Of a stretch of DNA of 49,167 bases, positions 32,319 through 43,841 are shown in pieces (position 1 is the first letter of the stretch; each line of letters begins with the position of its first letter). Below the pieces are notes generated by a model that was given only the letters and a program-made list of their open reading frames with translations, had not been told where the DNA came from and did no database searches. Origin of the DNA: Sedimenticola sp. (GTDB taxonomy: Bacteria; Pseudomonadota; Gammaproteobacteria; Chromatiales; Chromatiaceae); assembly GCA_027024025.1 (NCBI GenBank), contig JALVTT010000037.1, positions 1-49,167 on the forward strand, given 5' to 3'. The translations under genes were made by a program, and so were the position numbers.

Positions 32319-33350
32319 ATGCACAACGGCACCACCATCACCCAGTTCATCATCGAGGAACAGCGCAAGATCGAGGGCGCCACCGGCGACTTCACCTCGC
32401 TGCTCAACGACATCGTCACCGCCTGCAAGGTGATCTCCAACATGGTCAACAAGGGCGAGCTGATCGGCGTGCTGGGCTCGGCTGGCTCCGAGAACGTGCA
32501 GGGCGAGACCCAGAAGAAGCTCGACATCCTCACCAACGAGGTGTTCCTGCGCTCCAACGAATGGGCCGGCCATCTCTCCGCCATGGCCTCCGAGGAGATG
32601 GAGGAGATCTACGGGATCCCGTCCCAGTATCCGCGCGGCAAGTATCTGCTCACCTTCGACCCGCTGGACGGCTCCTCCAACACCGACGTCAACGTCTCGG
32701 TGGGCACCATCTTCTCCATCCTGCGCTGCCCCGGCGAGCGCGTCTGCCCCAACCGCGACGCCTTCCTGCAGCCCGGCACCCAGCAGGTGGCCGCGGGCTA
32801 TGCCCTGTACGGTCCCTCCACCATGATGGTGCTCACCACCGGCAACGGGGTGAACGGCTTTACCCTGGACCAGGACATCGGCGAGTTCATCCTCACCCAT
32901 TCCAGCATGACCATCCCCGAGGACACCCGCGAGTTCGCCATCAACTGCTCCAACATGCGCTTCTGGGAGCCGCCGGTGAAGCGCTACGTGGACGAGTGCC
33001 TGGCCGGCGCCGAGGGCCCGCGCGGCGAGGATTTCAATATGCGCTGGATCGCCTCCATGGTGGCCGAGGTGCACCGCATCCTGACCCGCGGCGGCATCTT
33101 CATGTACCCGCTCGACGCCAAGATGAAGGCCAGGGGCGCCGAGGGCAAGCTGCGCCTGATGTACGAGGCCAACCCCATGGGCTTCATCATCGAGCAGGCC
33201 GGCGGCGTCGCCAGCACCGGGCGCGAGCGCATCCTGGCCGTGAAGCCCAGGGATCTGCACCAGCGGGTGCCGGTGATCCTGGGCTCCAGGAACGAGGTCG
33301 AGCGGGTGGTGGCCTATCACGCCGAGGCCGACAGCGAGGCGGCCGCCTGA
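32319..33350 (+). CDS. fbp: Fructose-1,6-bisphosphatase class I
   Basis: 343 residues. Class I landmarks: [19 protein letters not shown], the metal site [20 protein letters not shown], and [17 protein letters not shown] near the C-terminus. AGGAG precedes the start. It serves gluconeogenesis and, in an autotroph, the Calvin cycle together with rpiA. It converges on the GGDEF/EAL gene with one base between stops. Confidence 0.98.
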   Translation: MHNGTTITQFIIEEQRKIEGATGDFTSLLNDIVTACKVISNMVNKGELIGVLGSAGSENVQGETQKKLDILTNEVFLRSNEWAGHLSAMASEEMEEIYGIPSQYPRGKYLLTFDPLDGSSNTDVNVSVGTIFSILRCPGERVCPNRDAFLQPGTQQVAAGYALYGPSTMMVLTTGNGVNGFTLDQDIGEFILTHSSMTIPEDTREFAINCSNMRFWEPPVKRYVDECLAGAEGPRGEDFNMRWIASMVAEVHRILTRGGIFMYPLDAKMKARGAEGKLRLMYEANPMGFIIEQAGGVASTGRERILAVKPRDLHQRVPVILGSRNEVERVVAYHAEADSEAAA

Positions 33351-33351
33351 T

Positions 33352-35832
33352 TCAGGAGATCTCGTCGATCGGCCGCGGGCGCCCGAACAGATAGCCCTGC
33401 AGCAGGTCGCAGTCCTCGGCCCTGAGGAAGCCGTGCTGCGCCTCGGTCTCCACGCCCTCGGCCACCACCCGCATGCCCAGGGTGTGGGCCATGCCGATGA
33501 TGGCCCGCACCAGGGTGGCGTCCTGCGGATCCTCGGTGATGTCGCGCACGAAGCTGCGGTCGATCTTGACCGTGTCGAAGGGGAAGGCGCGCAGGTGGCT
33601 GAGCGAGGACTGGCCGGTGCCGAAGTCGTCCAGGGCGATGCCCACGCCGATGGCCTGCAGATCGGCCAGTTGCAGGGTGATGCGGTCGAGATCCTCGCTC
33701 AGGGTGTCCTCGGTGATCTCGATCACCAGCCGCTTCGGGTCCAGCGTGCCCGAGCGCAGGCGCTGGTGCAGGTGTGACAGGAAGTCCGGGGCGCTGAGCT
33801 GGCGCGCCGACAGGTTAACCGAATAGATGCCTTCGCGGGTCTGCTCCAGGCGGTCGAGGATCCAGTCGGTGACCGCCTGCATCAGGCCCATGTCCTCCAG
33901 CACCGCCAGGAACTCGATGGGCGAGAGCAGCCCGCGCTCGGGATGCTGCCAGCGCAACAGGCATTCATAGGCGTACAAATGGGTGCCCTCGCAGCACACG
34001 ATAGGCTGCACGAACAGGCGGAACTGCTGGCTTTCCAGGGCCTGGTGCAGGTCGTTCTCCAGCTGCAGCTGCTGGGACGAGCGTTCCAGCATGGCCCGCT
34101 CGAACTGGGCGAAGCCCGCGCGCCCGGTGTTCTTGGCGTGGTACATGGCGGTGTCCGAATGCTGGATGAGCTGGTCGGCGGTATGGCCGTCCTGAGGGGC
34201 GATGCTCACCCCCAGCGAGGCGGTGCAGTGGAAGCTGAGCTGGTCGATCTCGAACGGTCGCGACAGGGTGTCGAGCACCTTTTTTGCCAGCATGGTCAGT
34301 TCCGCGGCATGACCAAAGTGTTTAAGTAAGACAGCAAATTCATCCCCGCTCAGGCGAGCCACCAGGTCATCGGCGCGGAACACCGAGCGCAGGCGTTGCG
34401 CCACTTCCACCAGCAGCTTGTCGCCGATCAGATGCCCGTGGGTGTCGTTGATGTGCTTGAAGCGGTCCAGGTCCATGAACAGCACCGCCACCTCGCGGCC
34501 GTGGGACAGCTCGGTGCGCAGAGCCTCGTTCAGGCGCTGATGGAACATCGCGCGGTTGGGCAGCCCAGTCAGGGTGTCGTGGAAAGCCATGTAGTCCAGA
34601 CGCTTCTCGCGCGCGCGCACCTGTTCGCGCATCTCGCGGAAGGAGCGGATCAGTTCGTGGGTCTCACTGACCGGAGCCCACTGGCCAGCCACCGTGTCTT
34701 CGCCTCGGCCCTCGCGCTGCAGTTGCTCGGAGATGTGTTCGATGGGACGCAACAGCCAGCGCTGAAATCCCAGATAGCCAAGGATAAACAAGCTGACTAG
34801 GACCAGGCTCAACCAGCCAATGCCTTGTGCCAGCAGTTCGCCGTCGTGCAGCAGGTCTACCTGCTGTTCCTGGGTATCGGATTGCAGCTGCAGGCGCGCG
34901 CCGCCGAGGCGCTGGTTCATACGCTCGATCACCGGGTCGATGTCCTGCTGCAGCAGCACCAGGTCCTGGCGCCAGCCGTCGCGGTTGAGCAGGACCATCA
35001 GGCGCTGGTAGCCGTTGTTCCAGCGAGCCAGGGTCTCGCGGATGGCGGTCGCCTCCTCCGCGACGAAGGCATCATCACGTTTGCCGGCTTCGCGTGTCAG
35101 CTGAGCCAATTGATTCTCGAAGGCTTGCAGATAATCCGCCAGGTTACGCGCCCGCGCGGCCATGGCCTGGACCGCGTTGGTGGTGAATGTGCCGAAGCGA
35201 TTGGCCACGATCAGGCGTGTCTCGCCCAGTACCTGTTGCCAGCGTACACGCAGTTCCAGGGCTTGTTCCCGCAGGTCGGCGGTGCCTGGGTCGTCGGCGA
35301 GCAGGGTCTTGATGTTCTGCAGATGGCCGATGATGGCCTGGGCGTCGGGCACCATCTGCTTCATGGTGCGGCTGGCCGGAACCCAGGCGTTGGTATCGAG
35401 ACGGGTGTGGACCAGCCGATCCACCTCCTGTTCGAGGGCCAGGCCGTCCTGCAGCATCAGACCCAGGGTCTGCTTGAGATCGGTGTCCTGGGGGCCGAGC
35501 CGCCGGCCGACCCGCTCCAGGCTCAGCTGTAGTTGCCTGATGAGGGTATGGATCCTGGCCGGGGGCATGGCCGTGGGGTCGAGGGCGAAGCTCAGCAGGG
35601 CCTCGCGCAGCCGGTGCAGGTTCTGCTGGGCGTCGGTGAAGGCGCTAATCACGGAGGCATGCAAGGCCGCGGTACTCGCGGCCTCGGTAGTATGGTGCCG
35701 GACCTCTTTTTGTACCAACAGGGTCAGCGCAATCAGTAGGATGCTGACCAGCGCGGTGATCCAAAGGTAGCGTCCCCGGTAGCTTTGCAAGCCAAGGCGC
35801 TGTTGCAGGGTTCTGTGAGTGGCCGCGTCCAT
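33352..35832 (-). CDS. Membrane-bound GGDEF/EAL c-di-GMP protein
   Basis: 826 residues. TM1 at about 24-42, a helical periplasmic sensor to about 340, and TM2 at about 342-362 with a HAMP-like linker. GGDEF domain at about 420-575 with LSGDEFAVLLKHFG, then EAL at about 590-820. The EAL entry motif reads YECLLRW (ECL instead of EAL). Other phosphodiesterase residues are in place: VNLSARQLS, EITED, DDFGTGQSSLSHL, KIDRSF and AEGVETE. SGDEF is usually compatible with cyclase activity, so net direction is uncertain. It follows the PhnD-like binding protein by four bases. Confidence 0.9.
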   Translation of the reverse strand: MDAATHRTLQQRLGLQSYRGRYLWITALVSILLIALTLLVQKEVRHHTTEAASTAALHASVISAFTDAQQNLHRLREALLSFALDPTAMPPARIHTLIRQLQLSLERVGRRLGPQDTDLKQTLGLMLQDGLALEQEVDRLVHTRLDTNAWVPASRTMKQMVPDAQAIIGHLQNIKTLLADDPGTADLREQALELRVRWQQVLGETRLIVANRFGTFTTNAVQAMAARARNLADYLQAFENQLAQLTREAGKRDDAFVAEEATAIRETLARWNNGYQRLMVLLNRDGWRQDLVLLQQDIDPVIERMNQRLGGARLQLQSDTQEQQVDLLHDGELLAQGIGWLSLVLVSLFILGYLGFQRWLLRPIEHISEQLQREGRGEDTVAGQWAPVSETHELIRSFREMREQVRAREKRLDYMAFHDTLTGLPNRAMFHQRLNEALRTELSHGREVAVLFMDLDRFKHINDTHGHLIGDKLLVEVAQRLRSVFRADDLVARLSGDEFAVLLKHFGHAAELTMLAKKVLDTLSRPFEIDQLSFHCTASLGVSIAPQDGHTADQLIQHSDTAMYHAKNTGRAGFAQFERAMLERSSQQLQLENDLHQALESQQFRLFVQPIVCCEGTHLYAYECLLRWQHPERGLLSPIEFLAVLEDMGLMQAVTDWILDRLEQTREGIYSVNLSARQLSAPDFLSHLHQRLRSGTLDPKRLVIEITEDTLSEDLDRITLQLADLQAIGVGIALDDFGTGQSSLSHLRAFPFDTVKIDRSFVRDITEDPQDATLVRAIIGMAHTLGMRVVAEGVETEAQHGFLRAEDCDLLQGYLFGRPRPIDEIS

Positions 35833-35836
35833 GGTC

Positions 35837-36697
35837 TCAGTAGGCCTCCCCGAGCACCTGATGGACGATCTCGCGCGCCGGGTCGTACTCGGCGTCTTGC
35901 GCGGTGCGCAGGCCGCTCAGCCCGGCCAGGCGCAGCAGGTGCTGGCCCTTGGGCGTGTTGTTCAGGGCCAGCAGGGCGGCCTGGATGCGTAGCGCGGTAT
36001 CGCGGTTGACGCGCGGGGTCACCGCCCAGGGCAGCTGCGGGATGGGCTGGCTCAGCGCCAGCACCCGCGGCGCGGGCCGTTCCAGACGCCGCCAGGGGTT
36101 GTCCCGGCGCTGCAGGATGACATCGCCGATCCCGGCGGCGTCGCCCTGGCCGAAGAACATGTCGCGTACCGCGCCGACCGGGGTGGTGGAGAAGGCGCTG
36201 AGATAATCGTCCGGCCCCAGCCCGTGCTGTTGCAGGACCTGGCGCGCGAGGATGTAGGACACCATGGCGCTGCGTCCGCCGCCGAACAGGATCTTGTGCC
36301 CGCGCAGGTCGCTGATCCGGGTCGCGCTGCTGTCGGCCGGCACCAGGATGGCGGCGCGGATCCGGTCGCGGCCGAATTCCTGGTTCTTGAGGATCACGCG
36401 GTGGCCGAAGCGCTGGTGGGCCTTGATGTAGTGGTACTGGTTGTAATGCACCAGGTCCAGCTGTCCGGAGCGGACCAGATCCCAGAAGGCGGCGAAGTCC
36501 GGCGCGCTGAGCACGCGCACCGGGCGGTTGAGCTGCTCGCCCAGGTAGTCGGCGATGGGCGCGAACATGCGCTGCACCCGGGCCTCGGGCCAGCGCGGGA
36601 AGATCCCGATGGTGAGTGTTTGGGAGGCCGCCGCCTGCGCGCTGCCCGCGCCCAGCAGGCACAGTGCGATCAGGAGCAGGCGGACACGCAGTTTCAT
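35837..36697 (-). CDS. PhnD-like periplasmic substrate-binding protein
   Basis: 286 residues from the ATG at 36697, the start of a signal peptide (MKLRVRLLLIALCLLGAGSA, cut near AQAA). The mature part is a PhnD/SsuA-type binding fold: LTIGIFPRWPEARVQRMFAP, LVHYNQYHYIKAHQRFGH, DLRGHKILFGGGRSAMVSYI and TPVGAVRDMFFGQGDAAG. No ABC permease or ATPase is adjacent. Instead it is four bases upstream of a membrane GGDEF/EAL gene, so it probably feeds a ligand signal to that protein's periplasmic domain rather than to a transporter. The ligand (phosphate ester, phosphite or other) cannot be told. Confidence 0.85.
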   Translation of the reverse strand: MKLRVRLLLIALCLLGAGSAQAAASQTLTIGIFPRWPEARVQRMFAPIADYLGEQLNRPVRVLSAPDFAAFWDLVRSGQLDLVHYNQYHYIKAHQRFGHRVILKNQEFGRDRIRAAILVPADSSATRISDLRGHKILFGGGRSAMVSYILARQVLQQHGLGPDDYLSAFSTTPVGAVRDMFFGQGDAAGIGDVILQRRDNPWRRLERPAPRVLALSQPIPQLPWAVTPRVNRDTALRIQAALLALNNTPKGQHLLRLAGLSGLRTAQDAEYDPAREIVHQVLGEAY

Positions 36698-36766
36698 GGG
36701 ATATCGGGTTCCAGGATCACCTTCCATGCACCATTATCGACCACGAGCGGGGATTCTTGATGCCGC

Positions 36767-38077
36767 TCAGTCCCGGCGCGGACGTCCGCCGCCCCGCTTG
36801 CGCTGGCCGCCGCCGTGTGAACGCCGCCGCCCGTCGCCGCCTCGGCCCTTGCCACGCGGCGGCCGGCGCTTGCGCTCGATGCGCACCCGGCTGGCGGGAT
36901 CGACCTCGGCCAGCAGTTCGGTGCCGACCGGCTCGATCGGGATCTTGTGCCCGATATAGTCCTCGATGTCGGGCAGCGAGAAGGCGTAGGTCTCGCACAC
37001 GAAGGAGACCGCGTCGCCCTCGGCACCGGCGCGCGCGGTGCGCCCGATGCGGTGCACATAGTCCTCGGCGTCGTCCGGCAGGTCGTAGTTGAATACATGG
37101 GTCACGCCGGGGATGTGCAGGCCGCGCGCCGCCACGTCGGTGGCGACCAGTACCGAGACCTCGTTGTCGGCGAACCGGGCCAGCAGCTTCTCGCGCTTTT
37201 TCTGCGGCACGTCGCCGGAGAGGATGGCCGCCTTGTGTCCGTTGCCCTCGAGGAAGCCCCAGACCCGGTCGGCCTCGCGCTTGGTGTTGACGAACACGAT
37301 GGCGCGCGCCGCCTCGAGCCGGTTCAGCAGGCCGATCAGGAGCGGGATCTTCTCGTCGTTGGCCACCATGTAGCCGACCTCGCGCACCCGGTCGGCGGTG
37401 ATCTGCTCGGCCTCGATGACCACCTTCTGCGGGTTGTTCATGTGTTCGTAGGCCAGCTCCAGCACCCGGTAGGAGAGGGTGGCCGAGAACAGCATGCTGA
37501 GCCGATCGTCGGGCCTGGGGCAGCGCCGCATCAGATAGCGGATGTCCTTGATGAAGCCGAGATCGAACATGCGGTCGGCCTCGTCCAGGACCAGGGCCTG
37601 GATGGCGCGCAGGTCGTACACGCGCTGCTTGAAGTAGTCGATCAGGCGGCCGGGCGTGCCGATCAGGATGTCCACGCCCTCTTCCAGCTGCTTGCGCTGC
37701 TTCTCGTAGTCGGTGCCGCCATAGACCACCCGCACATGGTGTCCGGTGTGCGAGGCGAGCACCTCGGCGTCGCGGTGGATCTGGATCGCCAGCTCGCGGG
37801 TGGGGGCCACCACCAGGGCGCGCGGCTGGTTGCGCCGGCGGCGCGGGTCGGCGGGCTCCTGGTCCAGCAGGTGCAGGATGGCCAGCAGGAAGGCCGCGGT
37901 CTTGCCGGTGCCGGTCTGGGCCTGGCCGGCGATGTCCCTGCCCTCCAGGGCCAGTGGCAGGGTCGCCTCCTGGATGGGGGTGCAGTATTCGAAGCCGGCC
38001 TCGCGCACGCCGTCGAGGATGGATTCGGAAAACGGAAAGCTGTCGAAACGGGTTTTTGTCAGGTGTTTGTCGCTCAT
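36767..38077 (-). CDS. rhlB: ATP-dependent RNA helicase RhlB (DEAD-box)
   Basis: 436 residues from the ATG at 38077. Motifs in order: Q-motif [24 protein letters not shown] (I), APTRELAIQ (Ia), [10 protein letters not shown] (Ib), [10 protein letters not shown] (II), FSATLSYRV (III), [13 protein letters not shown] (V) and [10 protein letters not shown] (VI). The C-terminus is a basic RG-rich tail. RhlB is the degradosome helicase and here, as in other gammaproteobacteria, is divergent from trxA-rho, which supports RhlB over other DEAD-box paralogues. Confidence 0.95.
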   Translation of the reverse strand: MSDKHLTKTRFDSFPFSESILDGVREAGFEYCTPIQEATLPLALEGRDIAGQAQTGTGKTAAFLLAILHLLDQEPADPRRRRNQPRALVVAPTRELAIQIHRDAEVLASHTGHHVRVVYGGTDYEKQRKQLEEGVDILIGTPGRLIDYFKQRVYDLRAIQALVLDEADRMFDLGFIKDIRYLMRRCPRPDDRLSMLFSATLSYRVLELAYEHMNNPQKVVIEAEQITADRVREVGYMVANDEKIPLLIGLLNRLEAARAIVFVNTKREADRVWGFLEGNGHKAAILSGDVPQKKREKLLARFADNEVSVLVATDVAARGLHIPGVTHVFNYDLPDDAEDYVHRIGRTARAGAEGDAVSFVCETYAFSLPDIEDYIGHKIPIEPVGTELLAEVDPASRVRIERKRRPPRGKGRGGDGRRRSHGGGQRKRGGGRPRRD

Positions 38078-38091
38078 GGTCCCCAAGCATA

Positions 38092-38112
38092 CCGGAATTG
38101 GGCCGATTCCGG
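38092..38112. promoter_or_regulatory. Perfect dyad between rhlB and trxA
   Basis: CCGGAAT-N7-ATTCCGG, 7-bp perfect arms with a 7-base centre, 14 bases from the rhlB ATG. Position between divergent starts suits an operator; no known factor is assigned. Confidence 0.35.
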
Positions 38113-38226
38113 CGGCTTTTGGACTTGAAAAGCGCTGCGCCTTGGGCTCAAATTGAGCGAGGCCCGGCGCGGTTGCGCCATCCACGCGGCCCGATTCCGT
38201 TTTACCGAATACCCTGGAGAACCCGA

Positions 38227-38553
38227 GTGAGTGACAAGATCGTGCACGTGACAGACGACACCTTCGAGGCCGAGGTGTTGCAATCCGACACCCCGGTGCT
38301 GGTGGATTACTGGGCCGAGTGGTGTGGTCCCTGCAAGGCGATCGCGCCGGTGCTGGACGAGATCGCGGACGAGTACGATGGGCGGGTCAAGGTGGCCAAG
38401 CTGAACATCGACGACAGCCCCAACACCCCGCCGCGCTACGGGATCCGGGGCATCCCCACGCTGATGCTGTTCAAGGGCGGCGAGGTCGAGGCCACCAAGG
38501 TGGGGGCGGTGTCCAAGTCGCAGCTGACCGCCTTCATCGACAGCAATCTGTAA
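38227..38553 (+). CDS. trxA: Thioredoxin 1
   Basis: 108 residues with a GTG start six bases after GGAGA. Active site WCGPC (C33, C36) in [20 protein letters not shown] and cis-proline in [14 protein letters not shown]. The general cytoplasmic disulfide reductant, electron donor for Tpx among others. The order trxA-rho is conserved in gammaproteobacteria. Confidence 0.97.
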   Translation: MSDKIVHVTDDTFEAEVLQSDTPVLVDYWAEWCGPCKAIAPVLDEIADEYDGRVKVAKLNIDDSPNTPPRYGIRGIPTLMLFKGGEVEATKVGAVSKSQLTAFIDSNL

Positions 38554-38607
38554 TCGCCACGGCGGCCGGGGCGGAGGGAATCGCCCGGCCCTGTTCCGGT
38601 CACGGGG

Positions 38608-38787
38608 TGGACGAATCGAAAACCCGTGCTAGAATTCAGCAAACCGCCGTTCCGGCCGTTGTTTCCCCCAGCCATCTGCATTGGGTATCCGCACCAGGTA
38701 TCCGCATTCGTTCAGACCATACGCACTGCCGGGTGTACGGAATCCTGCTTCCCACTTCCACCAAAGTATTGATCGCCACAGGCTGTT
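38608..38787 (+). promoter_or_regulatory. rho promoter and C-rich leader
   Basis: TGGACG-N16-TAGAAT (38608-38635) predicts a start near 38642 and a leader of about 145 bases. The leader is pyrimidine-rich, with CCCCC, CTTCCCACTTCCACC and a tandem GGTATCCGCA at 38684 and 38697. C-over-G bias without strong hairpins is what a Rho-utilisation site looks like, fitting the autogenous attenuation known for E. coli rho. Confidence 0.5.
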
Positions 38788-40784
<1,997 letters not shown>

Positions 40785-40799
40785 TGATAGTCTTGGCGC

Positions 40800-42218
40800 A
40801 TGGGCCAGGAGATCCAGGACAGCCATTTCAAGCGCGAGGCCTTTGCCGAGTTCCGCCGCCGGCTCGACCGCGAGACCGCGCTGCTGCATGCCTGGGAGCG
40901 CGAAGGCCGTCTGCGCGGCAAGCCCTTCCGCCTCGGCTTCGAACTGGAGGGCTGGCTGGTGGACGCGCAGGGCATGCCGGCGCCGCGCAACCGCGAGTTT
41001 CTCGAACAGGTCGCCGATCCCGAGGTGGTGCCCGAGCTGGCGCTGTTCAATTTCGAGATCAACGATGCCCCGCTGGACTTCCGCCCCGGCATGTTCGACC
41101 GCATGCACAGATCCCTGCTGGCGCGCTGGCGCCGCTGCGAACGCGCCGCGCGCGCCCTGGACATGCAGGCGCTGAGCATCGGCATCCTGCCCACCGTGGG
41201 GCATGAACATCTGCACCTGGGCAATATCTCGGCCATGTCGCGCTATCACGCGCTCAACGAACAGGTGTTCCGGCAGCGCCGGGGACAGCCGGTCGAGCTG
41301 CACATCGAGGGCCGGCAGACGCTCGATCATCTGCACCACGATGTGATGCTGGAATCGGCTACCACCTCGCTGCAGATCCATCTGCAGGTGGCCTCGGAGC
41401 ACGCGGTGCGGGCCTTCAACAGCGCCAAGATGGTGTCCGCGGCGACCGTGGCCGTGGGCGCCAACTCGCCCTTCTTCATGCAGCACCGCCTGTGGGAGGA
41501 GACCCGCATCCCGGTGTTCGAGCAGGCCATCGCGGTGGGCGCCTCCGACTATTCGCGGCGGGTCACCTTCGGCGTGCGCTACGCGCGCGATTCCATCCTG
41601 GAGTGCTTCGAGGCCAACCGCCTGCGCTATCCCGTGCTGCTGCCCGATCTGATGGACGCGCCGGAGACGCGCCTGGCCCATCTGCGCCTGCACAACGGCA
41701 CCATCTGGCGCTGGAACAGGCCCCTGGTCGGCTTCGACGACAGCGGTGATCCGCACTACCGCATCGAGCACCGGGTGATCGCGGCCGGCACCAGCGCCCT
41801 GGACCTGGTCGCCGATACGGCCTTCTTCGTCGGCCTGATGATGAGCCTGATCCAGTCTCCCGCGCCGCCGGAGGCCGGGCTGCCCTTCGCGCGCGCGCAC
41901 GCGGCCTTCTATGCCGCCGCGCGTTATGGCCTGGAGGCCCGGGTGGACTGGCTGGACGGCAAGCGCGGAGCGCTGCGCGAGCTGATTCTCGAGCGTCTGC
42001 TGCCGCTGGCCGGAGACGGCCTGGTCTCGGCCGGGCTGGCTCGCGAGGAGGCCCGGCGCTGGCTGGACATCATCGACGGCCGGGTGCGCAGCGGCCGCAC
42101 CGGCTCGGCCTGGCAGCGCGAGTGGATCGGACGTCACGGCGAGGACTGGCCCGGTCTGGTGCTGGCCTATGCGCAACAGCAGGAGGCCGGCCTGCCGGTG
42201 CACGAATGGGCGATCTGA
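40800..42218 (+). CDS. GCS2-type glutamate-cysteine-ligase-like ATP-dependent ligase
   Basis: 472 residues. The N-terminal core FRLGFELEGWLVDA and FNFEINDAPLDF carry the metal-binding glutamates of the glutamine-synthetase/GCS fold; GILPTVGHEHLHLGNIS and SLQIHLQVASEHAVRAFNSA support the GCS2 (YbdK-like) subfamily. It is far from standard proteobacterial GshA in sequence. The substrate is not known; members form gamma-glutamyl or other amide bonds. The gene overlaps the following M14 amidohydrolase by 13 bases, so the two probably act on one compound. Confidence 0.8.
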   Translation: MGQEIQDSHFKREAFAEFRRRLDRETALLHAWEREGRLRGKPFRLGFELEGWLVDAQGMPAPRNREFLEQVADPEVVPELALFNFEINDAPLDFRPGMFDRMHRSLLARWRRCERAARALDMQALSIGILPTVGHEHLHLGNISAMSRYHALNEQVFRQRRGQPVELHIEGRQTLDHLHHDVMLESATTSLQIHLQVASEHAVRAFNSAKMVSAATVAVGANSPFFMQHRLWEETRIPVFEQAIAVGASDYSRRVTFGVRYARDSILECFEANRLRYPVLLPDLMDAPETRLAHLRLHNGTIWRWNRPLVGFDDSGDPHYRIEHRVIAAGTSALDLVADTAFFVGLMMSLIQSPAPPEAGLPFARAHAAFYAAARYGLEARVDWLDGKRGALRELILERLLPLAGDGLVSAGLAREEARRWLDIIDGRVRSGRTGSAWQREWIGRHGEDWPGLVLAYAQQQEAGLPVHEWAI

Positions 42219-43246
42219 GCCTGCTGCGCGAACGCGACGATATGCCCGAGGATCTGCTGCGGGTGGACGCCAGCCAGCTGCACGAACACCTGGGCGGACC
42301 GACCCTGATCCACCTGCCCGGGCGGCGTCCCGAGCCGCTGTTCGTCTCGGTGCTGATGCACGGCAACGAGACCACCGGCTGGGACGCGGCGCGGCGGGTG
42401 CTGCGCCGCTATCACCAGGACGGCGGGCTGGACCTGCCGCGCGCCCTGAGCCTGTTTGTCGCCAACACCGCGGCCGCGGCCCAGGGCCTGCGCCACCTGC
42501 CGGAGCAGCCGGACTACAACCGCGTCTGGCCGGGCGGCGAGATCCAGCACGGACCGGAGGCGGCGACCATGCGCGAGGTGGTCGAGCGCATGGCCGATCG
42601 CGAGCCCTTCGCCTGCATCGATGTGCACAACAACACCGGCATGAATCCGCACTACGCCTGCGTCAACGTGCTGGAGCGCCAGGCCCTGCACCTGGCCACC
42701 CTGTTCTCGCGCACCGTGGTGTATTTCGAGCGGCCGCGCGGCGTGGCCTCCATGGCCATGGCCGCGCTCGCGCCCTCGGTGACCCTGGAATGCGGCAAGG
42801 TCGGGCAGGCGCACGGCACCCGGCACGCGGCGGAGTACATCGACGCCTGCCTGCACCTGGCGGAGCTGCCGGAACACCCGGTGCCGTCGCACGACATCGA
42901 CCTGTTTCATACCGTGGCGGTGGTCAAGATCCCGCCGGAGATCTCCTTCGGCTTTGGCGACAACGGCTACAACATCGACTTCGTCAGCGACCTGGAACGG
43001 CTCAACTTCCGCGAGCTCCCGGCCGGCACCCCCCTGGCGCGGGTCAACGGCATCGACCGGTTGCCGCTGGAGGTGCGTGACGAGCACGACCGCGCGGTGG
43101 CCGAGCGCTATTTCGGCATCGAACAGGGGGAGCTGCGCACCCGCCGCCCCCTGATGCCTTCCATGCTCACCGCCGACGCCGCGGTGATCCGCCAGGACTG
43201 CCTGTGTTATCTGATGGAGCGCCAGGCCCTGAAGGCGGACGGCTGA
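42206..43246 (+). CDS. M14-type metallocarboxypeptidase / AstE-aspartoacylase-like hydrolase
   Basis: 346 residues from the ATG at 42206, within the end of the ligase gene. Zinc ligands follow the aspartoacylase/AstE pattern: MHGNETTGWD (H and E) and CIDVHNNTGMNPHYACV (H). VTLECGKVGQAHGTRHA holds the family's ECG motif. It likely hydrolyses an amide bond, but the substrate is unknown. Tight overlap with the ligase suggests a synthesis/hydrolysis pair or a two-step modification. Confidence 0.85.
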   Translation: MGDLSLLRERDDMPEDLLRVDASQLHEHLGGPTLIHLPGRRPEPLFVSVLMHGNETTGWDAARRVLRRYHQDGGLDLPRALSLFVANTAAAAQGLRHLPEQPDYNRVWPGGEIQHGPEAATMREVVERMADREPFACIDVHNNTGMNPHYACVNVLERQALHLATLFSRTVVYFERPRGVASMAMAALAPSVTLECGKVGQAHGTRHAAEYIDACLHLAELPEHPVPSHDIDLFHTVAVVKIPPEISFGFGDNGYNIDFVSDLERLNFRELPAGTPLARVNGIDRLPLEVRDEHDRAVAERYFGIEQGELRTRRPLMPSMLTADAAVIRQDCLCYLMERQALKADG

Positions 43247-43257
43247 GCTTCTCTTCC

Positions 43258-43800
43258 CCCCTCCCAACCTCTCCCCGCGGGCGGGCACTGTTGTCCGGGG
43301 AAAGATTGTTCGATATGACCAAACACTTTGTCCTGAAAGAGCCAATGAGAGATGTGATAAAGGGACGACTCGAACAGCACGCCAGGCCGGCTACGGAGTG
43401 CCCGGGTCCCGTTGGCGCAGCCGAGCATCGCAGGGCCGGAAGCGAGAAGCGCGAGGACTGTCTGAGCGACCGAAGGGAGCGAGTTCCGCAGCGCCGCTTC
43501 CGGGCCGAGAAGCGCAGGGCACCCGGAGCGCAGCGGAGGGCAAGCCTTCGGGTGCCCTTTCTTTTGGTTCCTTTTCTTTGGGCAAGCAAAGAAAAGGAAC
43601 GCGCGTGCGGGCCGCCGCCCGCATCAAGAATGGCCTGCCGCGAAGCGGCAACAAGCGACGATGGATGGAATGAGACCCGTCGGAATGCCGGCGAGACGCC
43701 GGCGCTCCCGGCAAAAGCAGGGCACTTTGCCCACGGTAGAAGTCTTGTTCATTTTCCCCGGACAGTAATGCCACTCGTGGGGGAGGCCGGGAGGGGGCTG
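43258..43800. repeat. Repeat-rich intergenic region with stem-loop element
   Basis: No credible gene between 43247 and 43841. It starts with CCCCCCTCCCAACCTCTCCC. A structured element at about 43505-43600 has GGGCACCCG/CGGGTGCCC and then a perfect 14-bp stem GTTCCTTTTCTTTG/CAAAGAAAAGGAAC (43567-43600). I have seen similar pyrimidine stem repeats (GGTTCCTTTTCTTTGGGCA) scattered in other proteobacteria, from memory. A second G-rich arm GGGGGAGGCCGGGAGGGGG lies at 43781-43799. The track ORFs here arise from the repeats. Confidence 0.75.
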
Positions 43801-43802
43801 GC

Positions 43803-43840
43803 CCGTAGGGTGCCGGTGACGAAGGAACCGCACCGCCCAC
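43803..43840. repeat. Partial copy of the 20048-20115 repeat
   Basis: CCGTAGGGTG then GGTGACGAAGGAACCGCACC matches the right arm of the inverted repeat after dgkA. Only one arm is present. Confidence 0.7.
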
Positions 43841-43841
43841 C

